Assembly: GCF_021398735.1 (NCBI RefSeq)
Contig: NZ_CP090349.1
Coordinates: forward strand, 1,680,501 to 1,744,500
Reading direction: 5' to 3'
DNA from: Methylobacterium oryzae
GTDB lineage: Bacteria > Pseudomonadota > Alphaproteobacteria > Rhizobiales > Beijerinckiaceae
Length of the DNA: 64,000 nt
Position numbers and translations under genes: made by a program. The notes beneath the pieces are model-generated. The model saw only the letters and a program-made list of their open reading frames with translations, was not told where the DNA came from and made no database searches. Shown here in pieces: positions 1 to 9,979 of this stretch; position 1 is the first letter of the stretch, and every line of letters starts with the position of its first letter.

Positions 1-768
1 GCAGATCTTGTCGATCTCGTCGAGGAAGACGATGCCGTTGTTCTCGACCTCGCGGATCGCCTCGCGGACGAGCACCTCGTCGTCGACGAGCTTGTCGGAT
101 TCCTCGGCCATCAGCGGCGCGTAGGCGTCCCGCACCAGCACACGGCGCGGCTTGCCACGCTGGCCGCCGAGCGCCTTGCCGAGCATGTCGCCGATGTTGA
201 TCGCGCCCATCGAGGCGCCCGGAACGCCGGGAATCTCGAACATCGGCATGCCCGCGGGGGCGCCGGAGGTCAGTTCCAGCTCCACTTCCTTGTCGTCAAG
301 CTCGCTGTTGCGGAGCTTGCGCCGGAAGCTGTCGCGGGTGGCCTGGCTCGCCGTCGGCCCGACGAGCGCGTCGAGGATCCGGTTCTCGGCGGCCGCCTCG
401 GCCTTGGCCTTGACGCCCTCGCGCTTCACCTGCCGCGTCAGGCCGATCGCCACCTCGACGAGGTCGCGGACGATCTGCTCGACGTCGCGGCCGACGTAGC
501 CGACCTCGGTGAATTTGGTGGCCTCGACCTTCAGGAACGGCGCGTTGGCGAGCCGGGCGAGGCGGCGGGCGATCTCGGTCTTGCCGCAGCCGGTCGGCCC
601 GATCATCAGGATGTTCTTGGGCGCGACCTCCTCGCGGAGCGGACCGGTCAGCTGCTGGCGGCGCCAGCGGTTGCGCAGCGCGATCGCCACGGCGCGCTTG
701 GCGTCGTGTTGCCCGACGATGAACCGATCGAGTTCGGACACGATCTCGCGGGGAGAGAACGTCGTCAC
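1..768 (-). CDS. hslU: ATP-dependent protease ATPase subunit HslU (ClpY), N-terminal part, cut by window edge
   Basis: AAA+ unfoldase that feeds substrates to the HslV peptidase in the cytoplasm. The visible 256 residues start [19 protein letters not shown], the standard HslU N-terminus, followed by the Walker A motif GPTGCGKTE near residue 60, the pore motif region [10 protein letters not shown], the family-specific I-domain, and LDEID of Walker B at the window edge. About 180 C-terminal residues lie outside the window. The start is a GTG. An ATG just upstream in another frame runs into a stop after four codons, so it was not used. In most bacteria hslU directly follows hslV; here hslV lies 5.8 kb upstream on the same strand, with three unrelated genes between. 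Confidence 0.96.
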   Translation of the reverse strand, partial: MTTFSPREIVSELDRFIVGQHDAKRAVAIALRNRWRRQQLTGPLREEVAPKNILMIGPTGCGKTEIARRLARLANAPFLKVEATKFTEVGYVGRDVEQIVRDLVEVAIGLTRQVKREGVKAKAEAAAENRILDALVGPTASQATRDSFRRKLRNSELDDKEVELELTSGAPAGMPMFEIPGVPGASMGAINIGDMLGKALGGQRGKPRRVLVRDAYAPLMAEESDKLVDDEVLVREAIREVENNGIVFLDEIDKIC

Positions 769-868
769 CGCTTTGCCATCCCTGTTCCCGGCCCGAAAAC
801 GGCCCCGCGCCGGGAATGGGGTCGCGCGCGGCCCCGCGCAAGGGGCCACGCGTCGGCCGGTCGCCGCC

Positions 869-2365
869 TCAGTGCGCCGCCGGGACCGCCGCGGCGTCGC
901 CCTTGTCGTGCCGGCCGAACCGCTCCACCAGGGTCGCGCTGGCCTCGTTGAGGCCGATGACCGTCACGTCGCGGCCCCGGGCGCGGGCCTTGAGCACCAC
1001 CCGGTCGAGGGCCGCAATGGCCGAGATGTCCCAGAAATGCGCCGCGTGGACGTCGATCACGAGGCGCTCGACCGGCTCCAGCACGTCGATCGCCTCCGAG
1101 AAGGTGCTGGCCGAGGCGAAGAACACTTGCCCGGTGACGGTGTAGGTCCGGGTGCCGCCGTCGGCCGAGAGGGCGGACGTGATCCGGTTGAGCCGGGCGA
1201 CCTTGCCGGCGAAGAACACGCCGGACAGCAGCACGCCGACCAGCACGCCGATCGCGAGATCCTTGGTGGCGACCACGACCAGGACGGTCGCCAGCATCAC
1301 CGCCGAGGAGGGCAGCGGGTTGGTGCGCAGCCGCAGCAGCGAGCGCCACGAGAAGGTGTTGATCGAGACCATGATCATCACGGCCGTCAGCGCCGCCACC
1401 GGCACGACGGCCAGCAGGTCCTGCAGCGCCACGAGGAGCACCAGCAGGAACGCGCCGGCCACGAGCGTCGAGAGGCGGCCGCGGGCACCCGACGAGACGT
1501 TGATCACCGACTGGCCGATCATCGCGCAGCCGCCCATGCCGCCGAACAGGGCCGAGGTCATGTTGGCCACGCCCTGGCCCATGCACTCGCGATTCTTGTC
1601 GCTGGCCGTGTCGGTCATGTCGTCGACGATCTGCGCCGTGAGCAGGCTCTCCAGCAGGCCGACCGCGGCGAGCGTCGCCGCGTAGGGCAGGAGGATCCGC
1701 AGGGTTTCGAGGGTGAGGGGCACGTCCGGCAGGGCGAAGCTCGGCAGCGTCGAGGGCAGGGCGCCGAGATGGGCGACCGTGCGCACGTCGAGGTGGAAGA
1801 TCGCGGTGATCGCCGTCAGGACGGCGATGGCCACGAGCGGCGACGGGATCGCGCGGGTGAGCCGCGGGAATCCGTAGATGATCGCCAGACCGAGGGCGAT
1901 CAGCCCGTAGGTCGCCGGCGTGACCCCGGTGAGCTCGGGCAACTGCGCCAGGAAGATCAGGATCGCCAGCGCGTTGACGAAACCGGTCATCACCGATTGC
2001 GAGACGAACCGCATCAGCCGGCCCAGCCTGAGCAACCCGGCCAGGATCTGGATGACGCCCATCAGGATCGTGGCGGCGAAGAGGTACTGGACGCCGTGCT
2101 CGCGCACGAGGTCGACCATCACCACCGCGGTCGCGGCGGTAGCGGCCGAGATCATGGCCGGCCGACCGCCCGCGAAGGCGATGGTGCAGGCGATGACGAC
2201 CGAGGCGTAGAGGCCGACCTTCGGGTCGACCCCGGCGATGACCGAGAAGCCGATGGCCTCTGGGATCAGCGCGAGGGCGACGACGATCCCCGACAGGGTG
2301 TCGCCGCGCAGGTTGGAGGTCCACGACCGGAGATATCCGGCGTTCCGGGCTGCGTGTGTTGACAT
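869..2365 (-). CDS. SulP family inorganic anion transporter with C-terminal STAS domain
   Basis: Inner-membrane transporter of 498 residues from the SLC26/SulP family, whose members move sulfate, bicarbonate or C4-dicarboxylates. About 12 hydrophobic segments fill residues 20-390. The signature stretch [19 protein letters not shown] follows the first helix, and [19 protein letters not shown] is the conserved family loop. Residues 400-480 form a soluble STAS domain ([19 protein letters not shown]). Substrate cannot be told from sequence. It is not obviously linked to HslUV although it sits between hslV and hslU. The next gene upstream is 245 bases away, so it probably has its own promoter. Start ATG has only a weak ribosome-binding site. 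Confidence 0.9.
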   Translation of the reverse strand: MSTHAARNAGYLRSWTSNLRGDTLSGIVVALALIPEAIGFSVIAGVDPKVGLYASVVIACTIAFAGGRPAMISAATAATAVVMVDLVREHGVQYLFAATILMGVIQILAGLLRLGRLMRFVSQSVMTGFVNALAILIFLAQLPELTGVTPATYGLIALGLAIIYGFPRLTRAIPSPLVAIAVLTAITAIFHLDVRTVAHLGALPSTLPSFALPDVPLTLETLRILLPYAATLAAVGLLESLLTAQIVDDMTDTASDKNRECMGQGVANMTSALFGGMGGCAMIGQSVINVSSGARGRLSTLVAGAFLLVLLVALQDLLAVVPVAALTAVMIMVSINTFSWRSLLRLRTNPLPSSAVMLATVLVVVATKDLAIGVLVGVLLSGVFFAGKVARLNRITSALSADGGTRTYTVTGQVFFASASTFSEAIDVLEPVERLVIDVHAAHFWDISAIAALDRVVLKARARGRDVTVIGLNEASATLVERFGRHDKGDAAAVPAAH

Positions 2366-2610
2366 CGATGAATCCGCACGAGCGGCGTGCCCGCGTCGCT
2401 GGCGGGTCAGAGCGCGTCTCGAATGCGTGGTCCGGCGGATCGGCGGCCGGAAGAGCCACCCGGGCTTTCACCGGGTCCTTGCGAATGCGCCGACCCTAGG
2501 GGCGCGCGCGCTGCAATGCAACAACGTGGCGGGAAACGCTCGGCGACGCTTCCGTCATCGCGGGTCCGGCTCTGCGGTTCCGAAATGACGGGCGCGTCGG
2601 TCCGGCCGCC

Positions 2611-4281
2611 TCAGGCCGCGCGGACCTGGGTCACGAAGCCCGCGACCTCGCCGCCGAGCCCGTTCGAGCGGCGCGCGATGTCGGCGGCGGCGTTGAGGAC
2701 TTCCGCGGCGCTGGCGCCCGTCTCGCGGGCCGCGCCCAGGACCAGCGCCATCGTGTCCGTGACGGCGCGGGTGCCGCTGGCGGCCTCGGAGACGCTGCGG
2801 GCGATCTCCTGGGTCGCCAATTGCTGCTCCTCGACGGCGGCGGCCACGCCGAGGGCGATCCCGTGGACCTGCTCGATCGTGCCGCCGATCTCCTCGATCG
2901 CCGCGACGGCGTCGTGGGTCGCGGTCCGCATCGCGGCGATCTGCCCGGCGATCTCCTCGGTGGCCTTGGCGGTCTGCGTCGCGAGATCCTTCACCTCGGT
3001 GGCGACGACCGCGAAGCCGCGCCCGGCCTCGCCGGCCCGCGCCGCCTCGATCGTGGCGTTGAGGGCCAGCAGGTTGGTCTGCCCGGCGATGGTGGAGATG
3101 AGGGAGACGACCTGCCCGATGCCGTCGGCGCTGCGGGCGAGGGCCTGGACGCTCGCCCGGGTCCGCCGCGTCGCCTCGACGGCGCTCTCGGCGGCCGTCG
3201 AGGTCTGGGTCACTTGGACGCCGATCTCGCTGGCGGTGGCGGCGAGTTCCTCGGTGGCGGCGGCGACGGCCTCGACGTTGTGGGCCGTCGTCTCGGCGGC
3301 GCGGGTGACCGCCTGCGACTGCGTGCCGGCGTGCTCGGCGTTGCCCGCCATGGTCGCGGCGGCACGCTCCAGCCCGGCGGCGGCCCCGGCGAGGTGCTCG
3401 ACGAGTCCGCCGATGCTGCCCTGGAACCGCTCGGCGAGCCCGGCCATCTCGGCGCGCTTGCGCGTCGCCGTGTCGGCCTCCAGCCGCTGGTGCTCGTGCC
3501 GCAGGCCCTCGGCCTCCCGCATCGTGTCGCTGAAGACCTGCATGCTCGTCCAGATCGCACCGATCTCGTCGCGTCCCGGCTTGACGGCGGGCAGGGTGTG
3601 GTCGCCGCGCGAGAGGCGCTGGATCGCGTCCGAGACCGCCCGCAGCGGCCGGGCGATCTGCCGCTGACCGATGAGCAGGCCGAGGGCGCAGCAGATCACG
3701 GTGCCGATCAGGGCGAGGCCGAGCAGGAGGAGCGTGCGCGTCTCGAACAGGGCCTGGGTGTCGGCCTTGATCGCCGCCATCTCGCCCCGGCCCTGCTTCA
3801 CCAGGGCGTCGATGCTGGCCTGGAAGGCCTTGCGGTTTGCCCGGTTGGCGTCGTTGAACCCGAGCTCCGCGGCCGCCTTGGGGCCGGTCGTGTCGCCCGC
3901 GTCCGCGAGGGCGCTGCGGAGGGCGCGGAACGCGTCGGCGTTGCGCACCATCGTCTCGAAGAGCGGCCGCTCGGCCTCGGTCACCCGCGGTGCCCAGTCG
4001 GTCCGCAGCGCGTCCATCTCGGCGAGACCCTTGCGGATCCCGGCGGTGTACTTCGCGGCTTCCGCGCGGTCGGCGGAGGCGTAGACGCCGCGCGAGTCCA
4101 TGGTGACTTCGGCGGCGAGGCGGTTGAAGTTCGCGGCGTCGAGCGCCCGGATCGACGCGCTCTCGACGCTCGTCAGCGAGCGCTCGAAGCTCTTCAGCGT
4201 CGCGACGCTGACCCCTGCCACGACCAGCGTCGTCAGGCTGCAGGCGCCGACGAAGCTCAGGAGTTTTCCGCCGATTTTCAT
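2611..4281 (-). CDS. Methyl-accepting chemotaxis protein (HAMP and MA domains)
   Basis: Inner-membrane chemoreceptor of 556 residues. The order is TM1 (about 8-28), a helical periplasmic ligand domain of about 150 residues without a recognised name, TM2 (about 183-206), HAMP (about 207-260) and a long coiled-coil signalling domain. The hairpin tip carries the near-invariant [20 protein letters not shown] region, which contacts CheA and CheW. The C-terminus ends VTQVRAA and lacks the NWETF-type CheR tether. A second receptor follows downstream on the same strand with a related tail. No che genes are present, so it must use signalling proteins encoded elsewhere. The ligand is unknown. Confidence 0.93.
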   Translation of the reverse strand: MKIGGKLLSFVGACSLTTLVVAGVSVATLKSFERSLTSVESASIRALDAANFNRLAAEVTMDSRGVYASADRAEAAKYTAGIRKGLAEMDALRTDWAPRVTEAERPLFETMVRNADAFRALRSALADAGDTTGPKAAAELGFNDANRANRKAFQASIDALVKQGRGEMAAIKADTQALFETRTLLLLGLALIGTVICCALGLLIGQRQIARPLRAVSDAIQRLSRGDHTLPAVKPGRDEIGAIWTSMQVFSDTMREAEGLRHEHQRLEADTATRKRAEMAGLAERFQGSIGGLVEHLAGAAAGLERAAATMAGNAEHAGTQSQAVTRAAETTAHNVEAVAAATEELAATASEIGVQVTQTSTAAESAVEATRRTRASVQALARSADGIGQVVSLISTIAGQTNLLALNATIEAARAGEAGRGFAVVATEVKDLATQTAKATEEIAGQIAAMRTATHDAVAAIEEIGGTIEQVHGIALGVAAAVEEQQLATQEIARSVSEAASGTRAVTDTMALVLGAARETGASAAEVLNAAADIARRSNGLGGEVAGFVTQVRAA

Positions 4282-4400
4282 TGCTATCCGACCGTCGAGG
4301 CGCGATTGGCGTCAAAATGCCGGTTATTCGTCAAGACGTCGTAAACTGAGCTGATCCGGAATTATTTGTCACGCCTCTGAGCAGGGTCCTGATGAGGAAG

Positions 4401-4422
4401 GGGCGCGGCGGGCGCCGCGCCC
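4401..4422 (-). terminator. GC-rich hairpin just downstream of the second chemoreceptor gene
   Basis: Arms GGGCGCGGCG and CGCCGCGCCC pair perfectly over 10 bp around a 2-base centre, starting 8 bases past the stop codon of the gene ending at 4430. There is no clear U-run, so it may be a factor-assisted terminator or only an RNA-stabilising hairpin. Confidence 0.4.
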
Positions 4423-4429
4423 GACCCGA

Positions 4430-6118
4430 TCAGGCCGCCCGGACGGTGTCGAGGAAGCGGCTGACTTCCGCAGTCAGGTGCTCGGATTGCCGGGACAGCT
4501 CCGAGGCCGCGTCGAGGACCTGGCCGGCGGCGACGCCGGTCTCCTCGGCCGCGCCGGCGACGCCGGAGATGTTGCTCGTGACCTCGCCGGCGCCGACGGC
4601 CGCCTGCGCGACGTTGCGGACGATCTCCTGGGTCGCCGCACCCTGTTCCTCGACCGCGGCGGCGATCGAGGTGGCGACGCCGCTGATCTCGCGAATCCGG
4701 TCGGTGATGCCGGCGATCGACGTCACCGCCTGCCCGGTCGAGGCCTGGATCTGCGCGATCTGGCCGGAGATCTCGTGCGTCGCCTTGGCAGTCTGCTCGG
4801 CCAGCGCCTTCACCTCGGAGGCGACGACCGCGAAGCCCTTGCCGGCGGCCCCGGCGCGGGCCGCCTCGATGGTGGCGTTGAGGGCCAGCAGGTTGGTCTG
4901 GCCGGCGATGTTGGAGATCAACCCGACCACGTCGCCGATCCGCGACACGGAGTTGCTCAGTTCCTGGACGAGCGCGCCGGTCTGATCGGCGTCGGAGACG
5001 GCCCGCTGCGCCAGATGCGCTGAGCCGTCCACCTGCCGGCCGATCTCCTGCACCGAGGAGCCGAGTTCCTCGGCCGCCGCCGCGACGGTGTTGACGTTGG
5101 AGGCGGCCTCCTCGGCGGCCGCCGCGACCGTGTTCGACTGGCTCGAGGTCTGGGACGCCGTCGCCGACATGGTCCGGGCGGTCGCCTGCAGCTCGGTGGC
5201 CGAGGACGAGACCATGCCGACGATGCCGCCGACCGCGCGATCGAAGCTGTCGGCGAGTTCAATCATGGTCCGGCGCCGCTCGGCCGCGGCGGCCGCGTCG
5301 GCGATCCGCTTCATCTCGGCCTCCTCGGCGGCCTTCTTGGCGACCATCGCCTTGATCCCGTCCACGGCACGCCCGACCGCGCCGATCTCGTCGCCGCGGG
5401 CGGCCTCCTTGATCTCGGCCTCGATCTCGCCGCGGGCCATGCGCTGCAGCACGGCCACGAGGCGGCCGAGGGGGCGGGTCAGCATGGCGAAGACGAGGAA
5501 GGCCAGCAGCCCCGCGATGACGACGCTGGCGACGCTGCCGAGCAGGCTCGCGAGGTAGGCGGCGCCGAAGGAGCGCGCCTGCTCGTCGCTTCGGGCGGCG
5601 AGGAGGTCGCGCTCCGCTTTCTCGGCCTCGCCGATCTTGGCGCGCAGGGCATCCATGGACGCCTTGCCGGCGCCGCTCGCCTCGATCTGCCGGGCCTTGT
5701 CGAGGTTCCCCGCCTCGACGAGGGCCATCTCCTTGGCGGCGATATCGTTCGACCACGTCTCCGCCGAGCCGCGCACGGCCTCCAGGCGCGCCTGCTGGGC
5801 GGCGTTGTCGGCGGTGAGCGACTTGGCGCTCTCCAGGGACACCTTGAAGGACTTCTGGCCGGCGCGGAGCGGCTCCAGGAATTTCGGATCGCCCGCGATC
5901 AGGTAGCCGCGCAGGCCGGTCTCCTGATTGACCATCGCCTGCGTGAGGCCGTCGAGGGCGGAGATGACCTGATAGGAGTGCTCCGTGAGATGATTGACGC
6001 GCTCGATCGAAGACAGGTGACTGTATCCGATGGCGCTGATCCCCACCGTGACCGCCGCCAGGCTGCCGAATGCGGCAGTCAGCTTCGTTACGATCCGGAC
6101 ATCGTTGATCGAGCGCAT
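4430..6118 (-). CDS. Methyl-accepting chemotaxis protein with CHASE3-like sensor domain
   Basis: Chemoreceptor of 562 residues. TM1 covers about 12-33. The periplasmic part contains [20 protein letters not shown], the hallmark of CHASE3 four-helix sensor domains. TM2 is at about 190-213, then HAMP, then a long signalling domain with the conserved tip [20 protein letters not shown]. The tail RFLDTVRAA resembles that of the neighbouring receptor, suggesting a shared, tether-free receptor type or an old duplication of the cytoplasmic half. The ATG at 6118 is preferred over one seven codons upstream because GGGGAC lies 8 bases before it. A TATAAT box is found about 60 bases upstream. Confidence 0.94.
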   Translation of the reverse strand: MRSINDVRIVTKLTAAFGSLAAVTVGISAIGYSHLSSIERVNHLTEHSYQVISALDGLTQAMVNQETGLRGYLIAGDPKFLEPLRAGQKSFKVSLESAKSLTADNAAQQARLEAVRGSAETWSNDIAAKEMALVEAGNLDKARQIEASGAGKASMDALRAKIGEAEKAERDLLAARSDEQARSFGAAYLASLLGSVASVVIAGLLAFLVFAMLTRPLGRLVAVLQRMARGEIEAEIKEAARGDEIGAVGRAVDGIKAMVAKKAAEEAEMKRIADAAAAAERRRTMIELADSFDRAVGGIVGMVSSSATELQATARTMSATASQTSSQSNTVAAAAEEAASNVNTVAAAAEELGSSVQEIGRQVDGSAHLAQRAVSDADQTGALVQELSNSVSRIGDVVGLISNIAGQTNLLALNATIEAARAGAAGKGFAVVASEVKALAEQTAKATHEISGQIAQIQASTGQAVTSIAGITDRIREISGVATSIAAAVEEQGAATQEIVRNVAQAAVGAGEVTSNISGVAGAAEETGVAAGQVLDAASELSRQSEHLTAEVSRFLDTVRAA

Positions 6119-6177
6119 AGTCAGTCCCCAGGGCCCCATTCGGGAATTCGGATTTGGTTCCCTGGCGGCTGTGATAA

Positions 6178-6183
6178 ATTATA
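6178..6183 (-). promoter_or_regulatory. Candidate -10 box of the CHASE3 receptor gene
   Basis: The minus strand reads TATAAT in an AT-rich island about 60 bases before the receptor start. No good TTGACA-like box is seen 16-18 bases further upstream, so the assignment rests on the -10 match and base composition only. Confidence 0.35.
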
Positions 6184-6552
6184 CGCTGTAAATTTTGTCT
6201 TACTGCGGGCTGTATCGCCCGGATGAACCCTGTTGAACGGCGGTTGAAAACCTGCTGTCAGCAGTCGAGCGTCGGTGATCGTTCCGCGCAGTGCTGTCGT
6301 CGGCGAGTACAACCTGAGATAAGAGGCGGCGCGCCGGATTTCGTTGCGGCGCTACGATCCGTGCGCGGCTTCGAGGAAGGTTTGCAGGATGCAAAGACCG
6401 GCGCCGCAGCGTATTCGCCCGCGGCGCGGTTCGCGCGGAAGCTGTGATGACCCGCGTAGAGCCGGGCAGACCCCGCGCCGATGCGCGAGCGCCCGCGACG
6501 GGATCCCGGCGACGCGGGCACACCGTGAGCGATCGAGCGCGCGGCGACGGCG

Positions 6553-6577
6553 GCGGAGCCGGCGAGCCCGGCTCCGC
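6553..6577 (-). terminator. Hairpin downstream of hslV
   Basis: GCGGAGCCGG pairs with CCGGCTCCGC over 10 bp with a 5-base loop, beginning 12 bases past the hslV stop codon. No U-run follows. Together with the 470-base gap this suggests that hslV is a separate transcription unit from the receptor, SulP and hslU genes. Confidence 0.4.
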
Positions 6578-6588
6578 CCGGCCGGGTC

Positions 6589-7164
6589 TCAGGTATCCAG
6601 TGCCTCGATGACGAGGTTTCCGTTGGTGTAGACGCAGATCTCGGCGGCGATCGTCATGGCCCGCCGCACGATCGCCTCGGCGTCGAGGTCGCCGTCCTCC
6701 AGCGCGCGGGCGGCCGCCAGGGCGTAATTGCCGCCAGACCCGATGGCCATGACGCCGCTCTCGGGCTCCAGTACGTCGCCCGAGCCCGACAGGAGCAGGC
6801 TGACCTCGCGGTCGGCGACCAGCATCATCGCCTCGAGCCGGCGCAGGTAGCGGTCCGTCCGCCAATCCTTGGTGAGTTCCACGCAGGCCCGGGTCAGCTG
6901 ACCGGGATACTGCTCCAGCTTGGCTTCGAGGCGCTCGAACAGCGTGAACGCGTCCGCGGTGGCGCCGGCGAAGCCGCCGATCACCGCACCCTTGGCGAGG
7001 CGCCGGACCTTGCGGGCGTTCCCCTTCACGATGGTCTGGCCGAGGCTGACCTGACCATCGCCGCCGATGACGACGCGGCCGCCCTTGCGGACCATCAGGA
7101 TCGTGGTCGCGTGCATCTGGGGAACGGCGCCCCGGTCGTCGTACCTGAATGCGTCCTGGCTCAA
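6589..7164 (-). CDS. hslV: ATP-dependent protease peptidase subunit HslV (ClpQ)
   Basis: Threonine peptidase of 191 residues that forms the proteolytic double ring of HslUV. After a short leader ending MHA, the sequence reads [19 protein letters not shown]; the first Thr is the expected catalytic N-terminus after processing. GNARKVRRL and [15 protein letters not shown] are family signatures. Start: the TTG at 7164 gives [11 protein letters not shown] and a leader of the type I expect in alphaproteobacterial HslV, with CGGAG about 9 bases upstream. An internal ATG at 7116, just before the HATT motif, is the alternative. HslU, its partner, is 5.8 kb downstream rather than adjacent. Confidence 0.95.
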   Translation of the reverse strand: MSQDAFRYDDRGAVPQMHATTILMVRKGGRVVIGGDGQVSLGQTIVKGNARKVRRLAKGAVIGGFAGATADAFTLFERLEAKLEQYPGQLTRACVELTKDWRTDRYLRRLEAMMLVADREVSLLLSGSGDVLEPESGVMAIGSGGNYALAAARALEDGDLDAEAIVRRAMTIAAEICVYTNGNLVIEALDT

Positions 7165-7240
7165 GATTCGGCTCCGCTCTCGATCGCGCCGAGATGGGGA
7201 GCTTCGCCGGCCGAGTCCAGCCGGTGCCGGGATCGCGCGC

Positions 7241-8050
7241 CTACTCGGCGACCGCCTCGGGGCTGCGCACCGGGCCGGCATCCTGCAGGATCGACTGCGC
7301 GGCGGCCTCGGCCAGGAGCGCGTAGCCGCGGTCGGCCATGTGCAGGCCGTCGGCGGCGAAGAGCTGTTTGGTCGTCAGCTTACCCTCGCGCACCCAGCCG
7401 TGCATCAGGTCGGCCCGGCGGATCACCGGCACGTCGAGCTCGTCGCCGATGCTGCGCACCGCGTCGCGGAAGCGCGAGGCGCCCGGCGTGGATTCGAGCT
7501 TCGGGCACCATTGCGGCTCCATCAGCACCACGTCGATGCCGGCCTCCCGGATCCGGCGGATCGCCGACACAGTGGCCTCGCGGAAATGGTCGAGCGACAC
7601 GCCGCGCAGCGGGTCGTTGCTGCCCGTCTGCCAGATAACGAGCTGGGGCTCGGCCGCGATCACGTCGCGGTCGAGGCGCGCCAGCATGTCGTCGACGTGC
7701 TCGCCGCCGATGCCGCGGTTGATGACCGCCACGTCCATCCCGTGCAGCTTCTTGCGCAGGTCGATCTGCAGGCGGGCCGGGTAGGCGTTGGCCGGGGTCG
7801 ACGCGCCCACGCCCTCCGTCGAGGACGACCCGAAGGCGACGATCTTGAGCGGGGCGCCGATGGCGATCTGGCGAGCGACGTGGGGCAGGTCCGGGCTGTC
7901 GCCCAGGTCGAAGCCCAGCATGTCCAGGGATTCGGGCAGCAGGTCCGCGTAGGCGAGGACCGCCGTCGGAAGGACCAAGAGGGCGCCCAACAAGCCCAGG
8001 CGGCGCAGCATCCTGCGGGCGGGGAAGACAGTGTTCAGCGTCTTGGACAC
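7241..8050 (-). CDS. Secreted SGNH/GDSL-type hydrolase
   Basis: Predicted exported esterase/lipase-like enzyme of 269 residues. A hydrophobic signal segment ([18 protein letters not shown]) is followed by the SGNH blocks: [10 protein letters not shown] with the nucleophile Ser, [11 protein letters not shown] with the conserved Gly, QTGSNDP with the Asn, and DGLHMADRG near the C-terminus with the catalytic Asp and His. It could act on cell-envelope esters or acetylated glycans; the substrate is not visible. GTG at 8050 is proposed as start ([14 protein letters not shown]). An ATG at 8011, right before the hydrophobic segment, is equally possible. It is transcribed away from the glycosyltransferase gene. 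Confidence 0.85.
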   Translation of the reverse strand: MSKTLNTVFPARRMLRRLGLLGALLVLPTAVLAYADLLPESLDMLGFDLGDSPDLPHVARQIAIGAPLKIVAFGSSSTEGVGASTPANAYPARLQIDLRKKLHGMDVAVINRGIGGEHVDDMLARLDRDVIAAEPQLVIWQTGSNDPLRGVSLDHFREATVSAIRRIREAGIDVVLMEPQWCPKLESTPGASRFRDAVRSIGDELDVPVIRRADLMHGWVREGKLTTKQLFAADGLHMADRGYALLAEAAAQSILQDAGPVRSPEAVAE

Positions 8051-8371
8051 GGGACCGACGGCTCCGGCTCTCGTGAGCGGTAGATACAATCTGACACAGG
8101 GCCCTGAAAAGAGCGGTTCCGGGCAGAGTTTGAAAACGCACTGAATTCGTAACGCAAAATTAGGCATGAGTGGGGAGGCGCGCCCTTGCCCGAGGATTCC
8201 CGGCAACATCGGCGCGGCGGGTCGACCCCAGCGACGTTGGCGTCGCGGCACCCGCACGCCCGCCGCCGAGTCGGCATGAACCATGCAGAACAAACCCCGA
8301 CGCGTCTCCGAGAGGGCGGCGGAGCGCGCGGTCGGGGCCGCGGCGCGTCCCCCGACCGGCCGCGGGGCTCC
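8051..8371. other. Divergent intergenic region between SGNH hydrolase and glycosyltransferase genes
   Basis: No gene seen. The stretch from about 8080 to 8170 is less GC-rich than the surrounding sequence and probably carries promoters for both directions. The rest of the region is open in the glycosyltransferase frame but its translation is low-complexity Arg/Gly/Pro, so it was left out of the gene. Confidence 0.5.
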
Positions 8372-9610
8372 GTGAGCCGTCCCATGGTCGACCGCTTGCG
8401 CATCGCGATCCTCACGCACTCGACCGACCCGCGCGGCGGCGTGGTCCACGCTCTGGCTCTCGGGGAGGCCCTGGGCAGGCTCGGCCACGAGGCGGTGGTC
8501 CACGCGCCCGACCCGACCGGCGGCGGCTTCTTCCGCGCGGCGCAGTGTCCGGTGATCTCGGTCGCGGCCAAGCCGGTCGCGGGACCGGCCGCCGCGCTGG
8601 TCGGCGCCCGGATCGCCGACTACTTGGCGCATTTCTCGACGCCCGCCGCCTGCGACTTCGACGTCTTCCACGCCCAGTGCCGGATCAGCGGCAACGCGCT
8701 CGCCACCCTGACCCGGCGCCGCCTGATCCCGGGCTTCGTGCGCACGGTCCATCGGATCGACACGTTCACCGATCCGCGGCTCGCGCAGTGGGAGGAGCGG
8801 GCGATCCTCGATGCCGGGCGCCTGCTCTGCGTCAGCCGGACCTGGGCGGCGACGCTGGCGGCCGAGTACGGCGCCCGGGCCGACGTGGTCGGCACGGGCG
8901 TCGACGGGGCGGCCTTCACGCCCGATCCCGGGCCGGAGGATGACGCGCTCCGCCGCCGCCTCGGCCTCGGCGGCGGCCCGGTCTTCCTCAGCGTCGGCGG
9001 CTTCGAGGCGCGCAAGAACACGCTGGCGATCGTCGAGGCCTTCGCGGCCCTGCGCCGGACCTGCCCCGACGCGCAGCTCGTCGTGGCCGGCGCCGCGCCG
9101 CCTCTCGATCAGGCCGGCTACGAGGCCCGGTGCTGCGCCACGCTCGAGCGCGAGGGGCTCGAGGTCGGGCCCGGCCGGCCGGTGATCCGAACCGGCGCCT
9201 TGGCGCAGGCGGACATGCCGGGCCTCTACCGCCTCGCCGACACCCTGGTCTCTCCCTCCCTCGCGGAGAGCTACGGCCTGTGCGTTCTGGAGGCGATGGC
9301 CTGCGGAACGCCGGTGATCGTGTCGGGCCGGCCGCCCTTCACCGAGTATATCGCCCCCGGCGAAGCCCTGTCGGTGAACCCGGACGACACCGACGCCATT
9401 GCGTCGGCCATGCGGGCGAGCCTGGAGCCGAGCCGGCGGGCGCGGCTGCGCAATGCCGGCCGAGAGGTCGCCCGGGCGCATGTCTGGGACGCCTGCGCGG
9501 CGCGCCACCTGCCGACCTACGCGGAACTCGCGCCCGGGGACGCGCCGTTGATGGCCGCGGCCACGGGGGCGGCGGCCTGGAACACGCTGCGGGTCCCGCG
9601 CGATGCCTGA
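8372..9610 (+). CDS. MSMEG_0565-family group 4 glycosyltransferase
   Basis: Glycosyltransferase of 412 residues with two Rossmann-like halves. The N-terminus RIAILTHSTDPRGGVVHAL and the overall pattern match the MSMEG_0565 family, found in the Nit1 nitrogen-starvation gene cluster. The donor-binding half contains GGFEARKNT and the EX7E motif in ESYGLCVLEAMACGTPVI, typical of GT4 enzymes. The start GTG gives MSRPMVDRL and is preceded by CGGGG; the ATG four codons later is possible. The gene overlaps the next by 8 bases, so the two are translationally coupled. The sugar donor and acceptor are unknown for this family. Nitrilase, radical SAM, acetyltransferase and AIR-synthase-like partners are not in the window. 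Confidence 0.88.
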   Translation: MSRPMVDRLRIAILTHSTDPRGGVVHALALGEALGRLGHEAVVHAPDPTGGGFFRAAQCPVISVAAKPVAGPAAALVGARIADYLAHFSTPAACDFDVFHAQCRISGNALATLTRRRLIPGFVRTVHRIDTFTDPRLAQWEERAILDAGRLLCVSRTWAATLAAEYGARADVVGTGVDGAAFTPDPGPEDDALRRRLGLGGGPVFLSVGGFEARKNTLAIVEAFAALRRTCPDAQLVVAGAAPPLDQAGYEARCCATLEREGLEVGPGRPVIRTGALAQADMPGLYRLADTLVSPSLAESYGLCVLEAMACGTPVIVSGRPPFTEYIAPGEALSVNPDDTDAIASAMRASLEPSRRARLRNAGREVARAHVWDACAARHLPTYAELAPGDAPLMAAATGAAAWNTLRVPRDA

Positions 9611-9881
9611 GATGCGCTTCCATATCCGGTGGCCGGACGGGACCCGCGAGGCCTGCTACTCGCCGTCGCTGGTGATCAAGGACCACCTCGCGGTCGGGCA
9701 GGACTACCCGCTCGACGAGTTCGTCGCGCTGACCCGGCTGGCCCTGGGCATCGCCAGCGAGCGCGTCCGCGCCCGCTACGGGTTCCCGTGCGGCCGCGCG
9801 CAGGCGCAGCTCGCCCGGATCGAGGAGGGCGCCCGCCGCCAGGAGCCCGGGACCGTCCACGTCGAGGCCTTCGAGGACTGA
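9603..9881 (+). CDS. MSMEG_0570-family nitrogen starvation response protein
   Basis: Small soluble protein of 92 residues. MPEMRFHIRWPDG, CYSPSLVIKDHLAVGQDYPL, and ASERVRARYGFPC are the features by which I recognise the MSMEG_0570 family, a small protein of unknown biochemical role that accompanies the MSMEG_0565 glycosyltransferase in nitrogen-starvation (Nit1) clusters of mycobacteria, cyanobacteria and proteobacteria. Its start lies inside the end of the glycosyltransferase gene, which supports joint expression. No signal peptide or membrane segment is present. Confidence 0.88.
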   Translation: MPEMRFHIRWPDGTREACYSPSLVIKDHLAVGQDYPLDEFVALTRLALGIASERVRARYGFPCGRAQAQLARIEEGARRQEPGTVHVEAFED

Positions 9882-9979
9882 TGAGGGCCCGCGGCATCGC
9901 CGTGCGGCGAGGCGACGCGGCGCGGACCAGCGGCGCGCCGGGTTGTCCGCAGGACCCACGGCGCGCGGAGGCCTAGGCG

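Larger units (their letters stand above)
6119..6588. other. Non-coding stretch between hslV and the CHASE3 receptor gene
   Basis: No convincing gene. Short open frames here lack coding character or a ribosome-binding site. The part near 6150-6210 is clearly more AT-rich than its surroundings and holds the probable receptor promoter. A strong hairpin lies next to the end of hslV. Confidence 0.6.

Noticed and set aside
6223..6447. Short open frames between hslV and the chemoreceptor gene
   Set aside because: No ribosome-binding site, no recognisable protein features, and they cover the likely promoter region.
8186..8371. Upstream in-frame extension of the glycosyltransferase gene (62 codons)
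   Set aside because: The extension is Arg/Gly/Pro-rich and unlike the family N-terminus, which begins at the GTG or ATG near 8372-8384.
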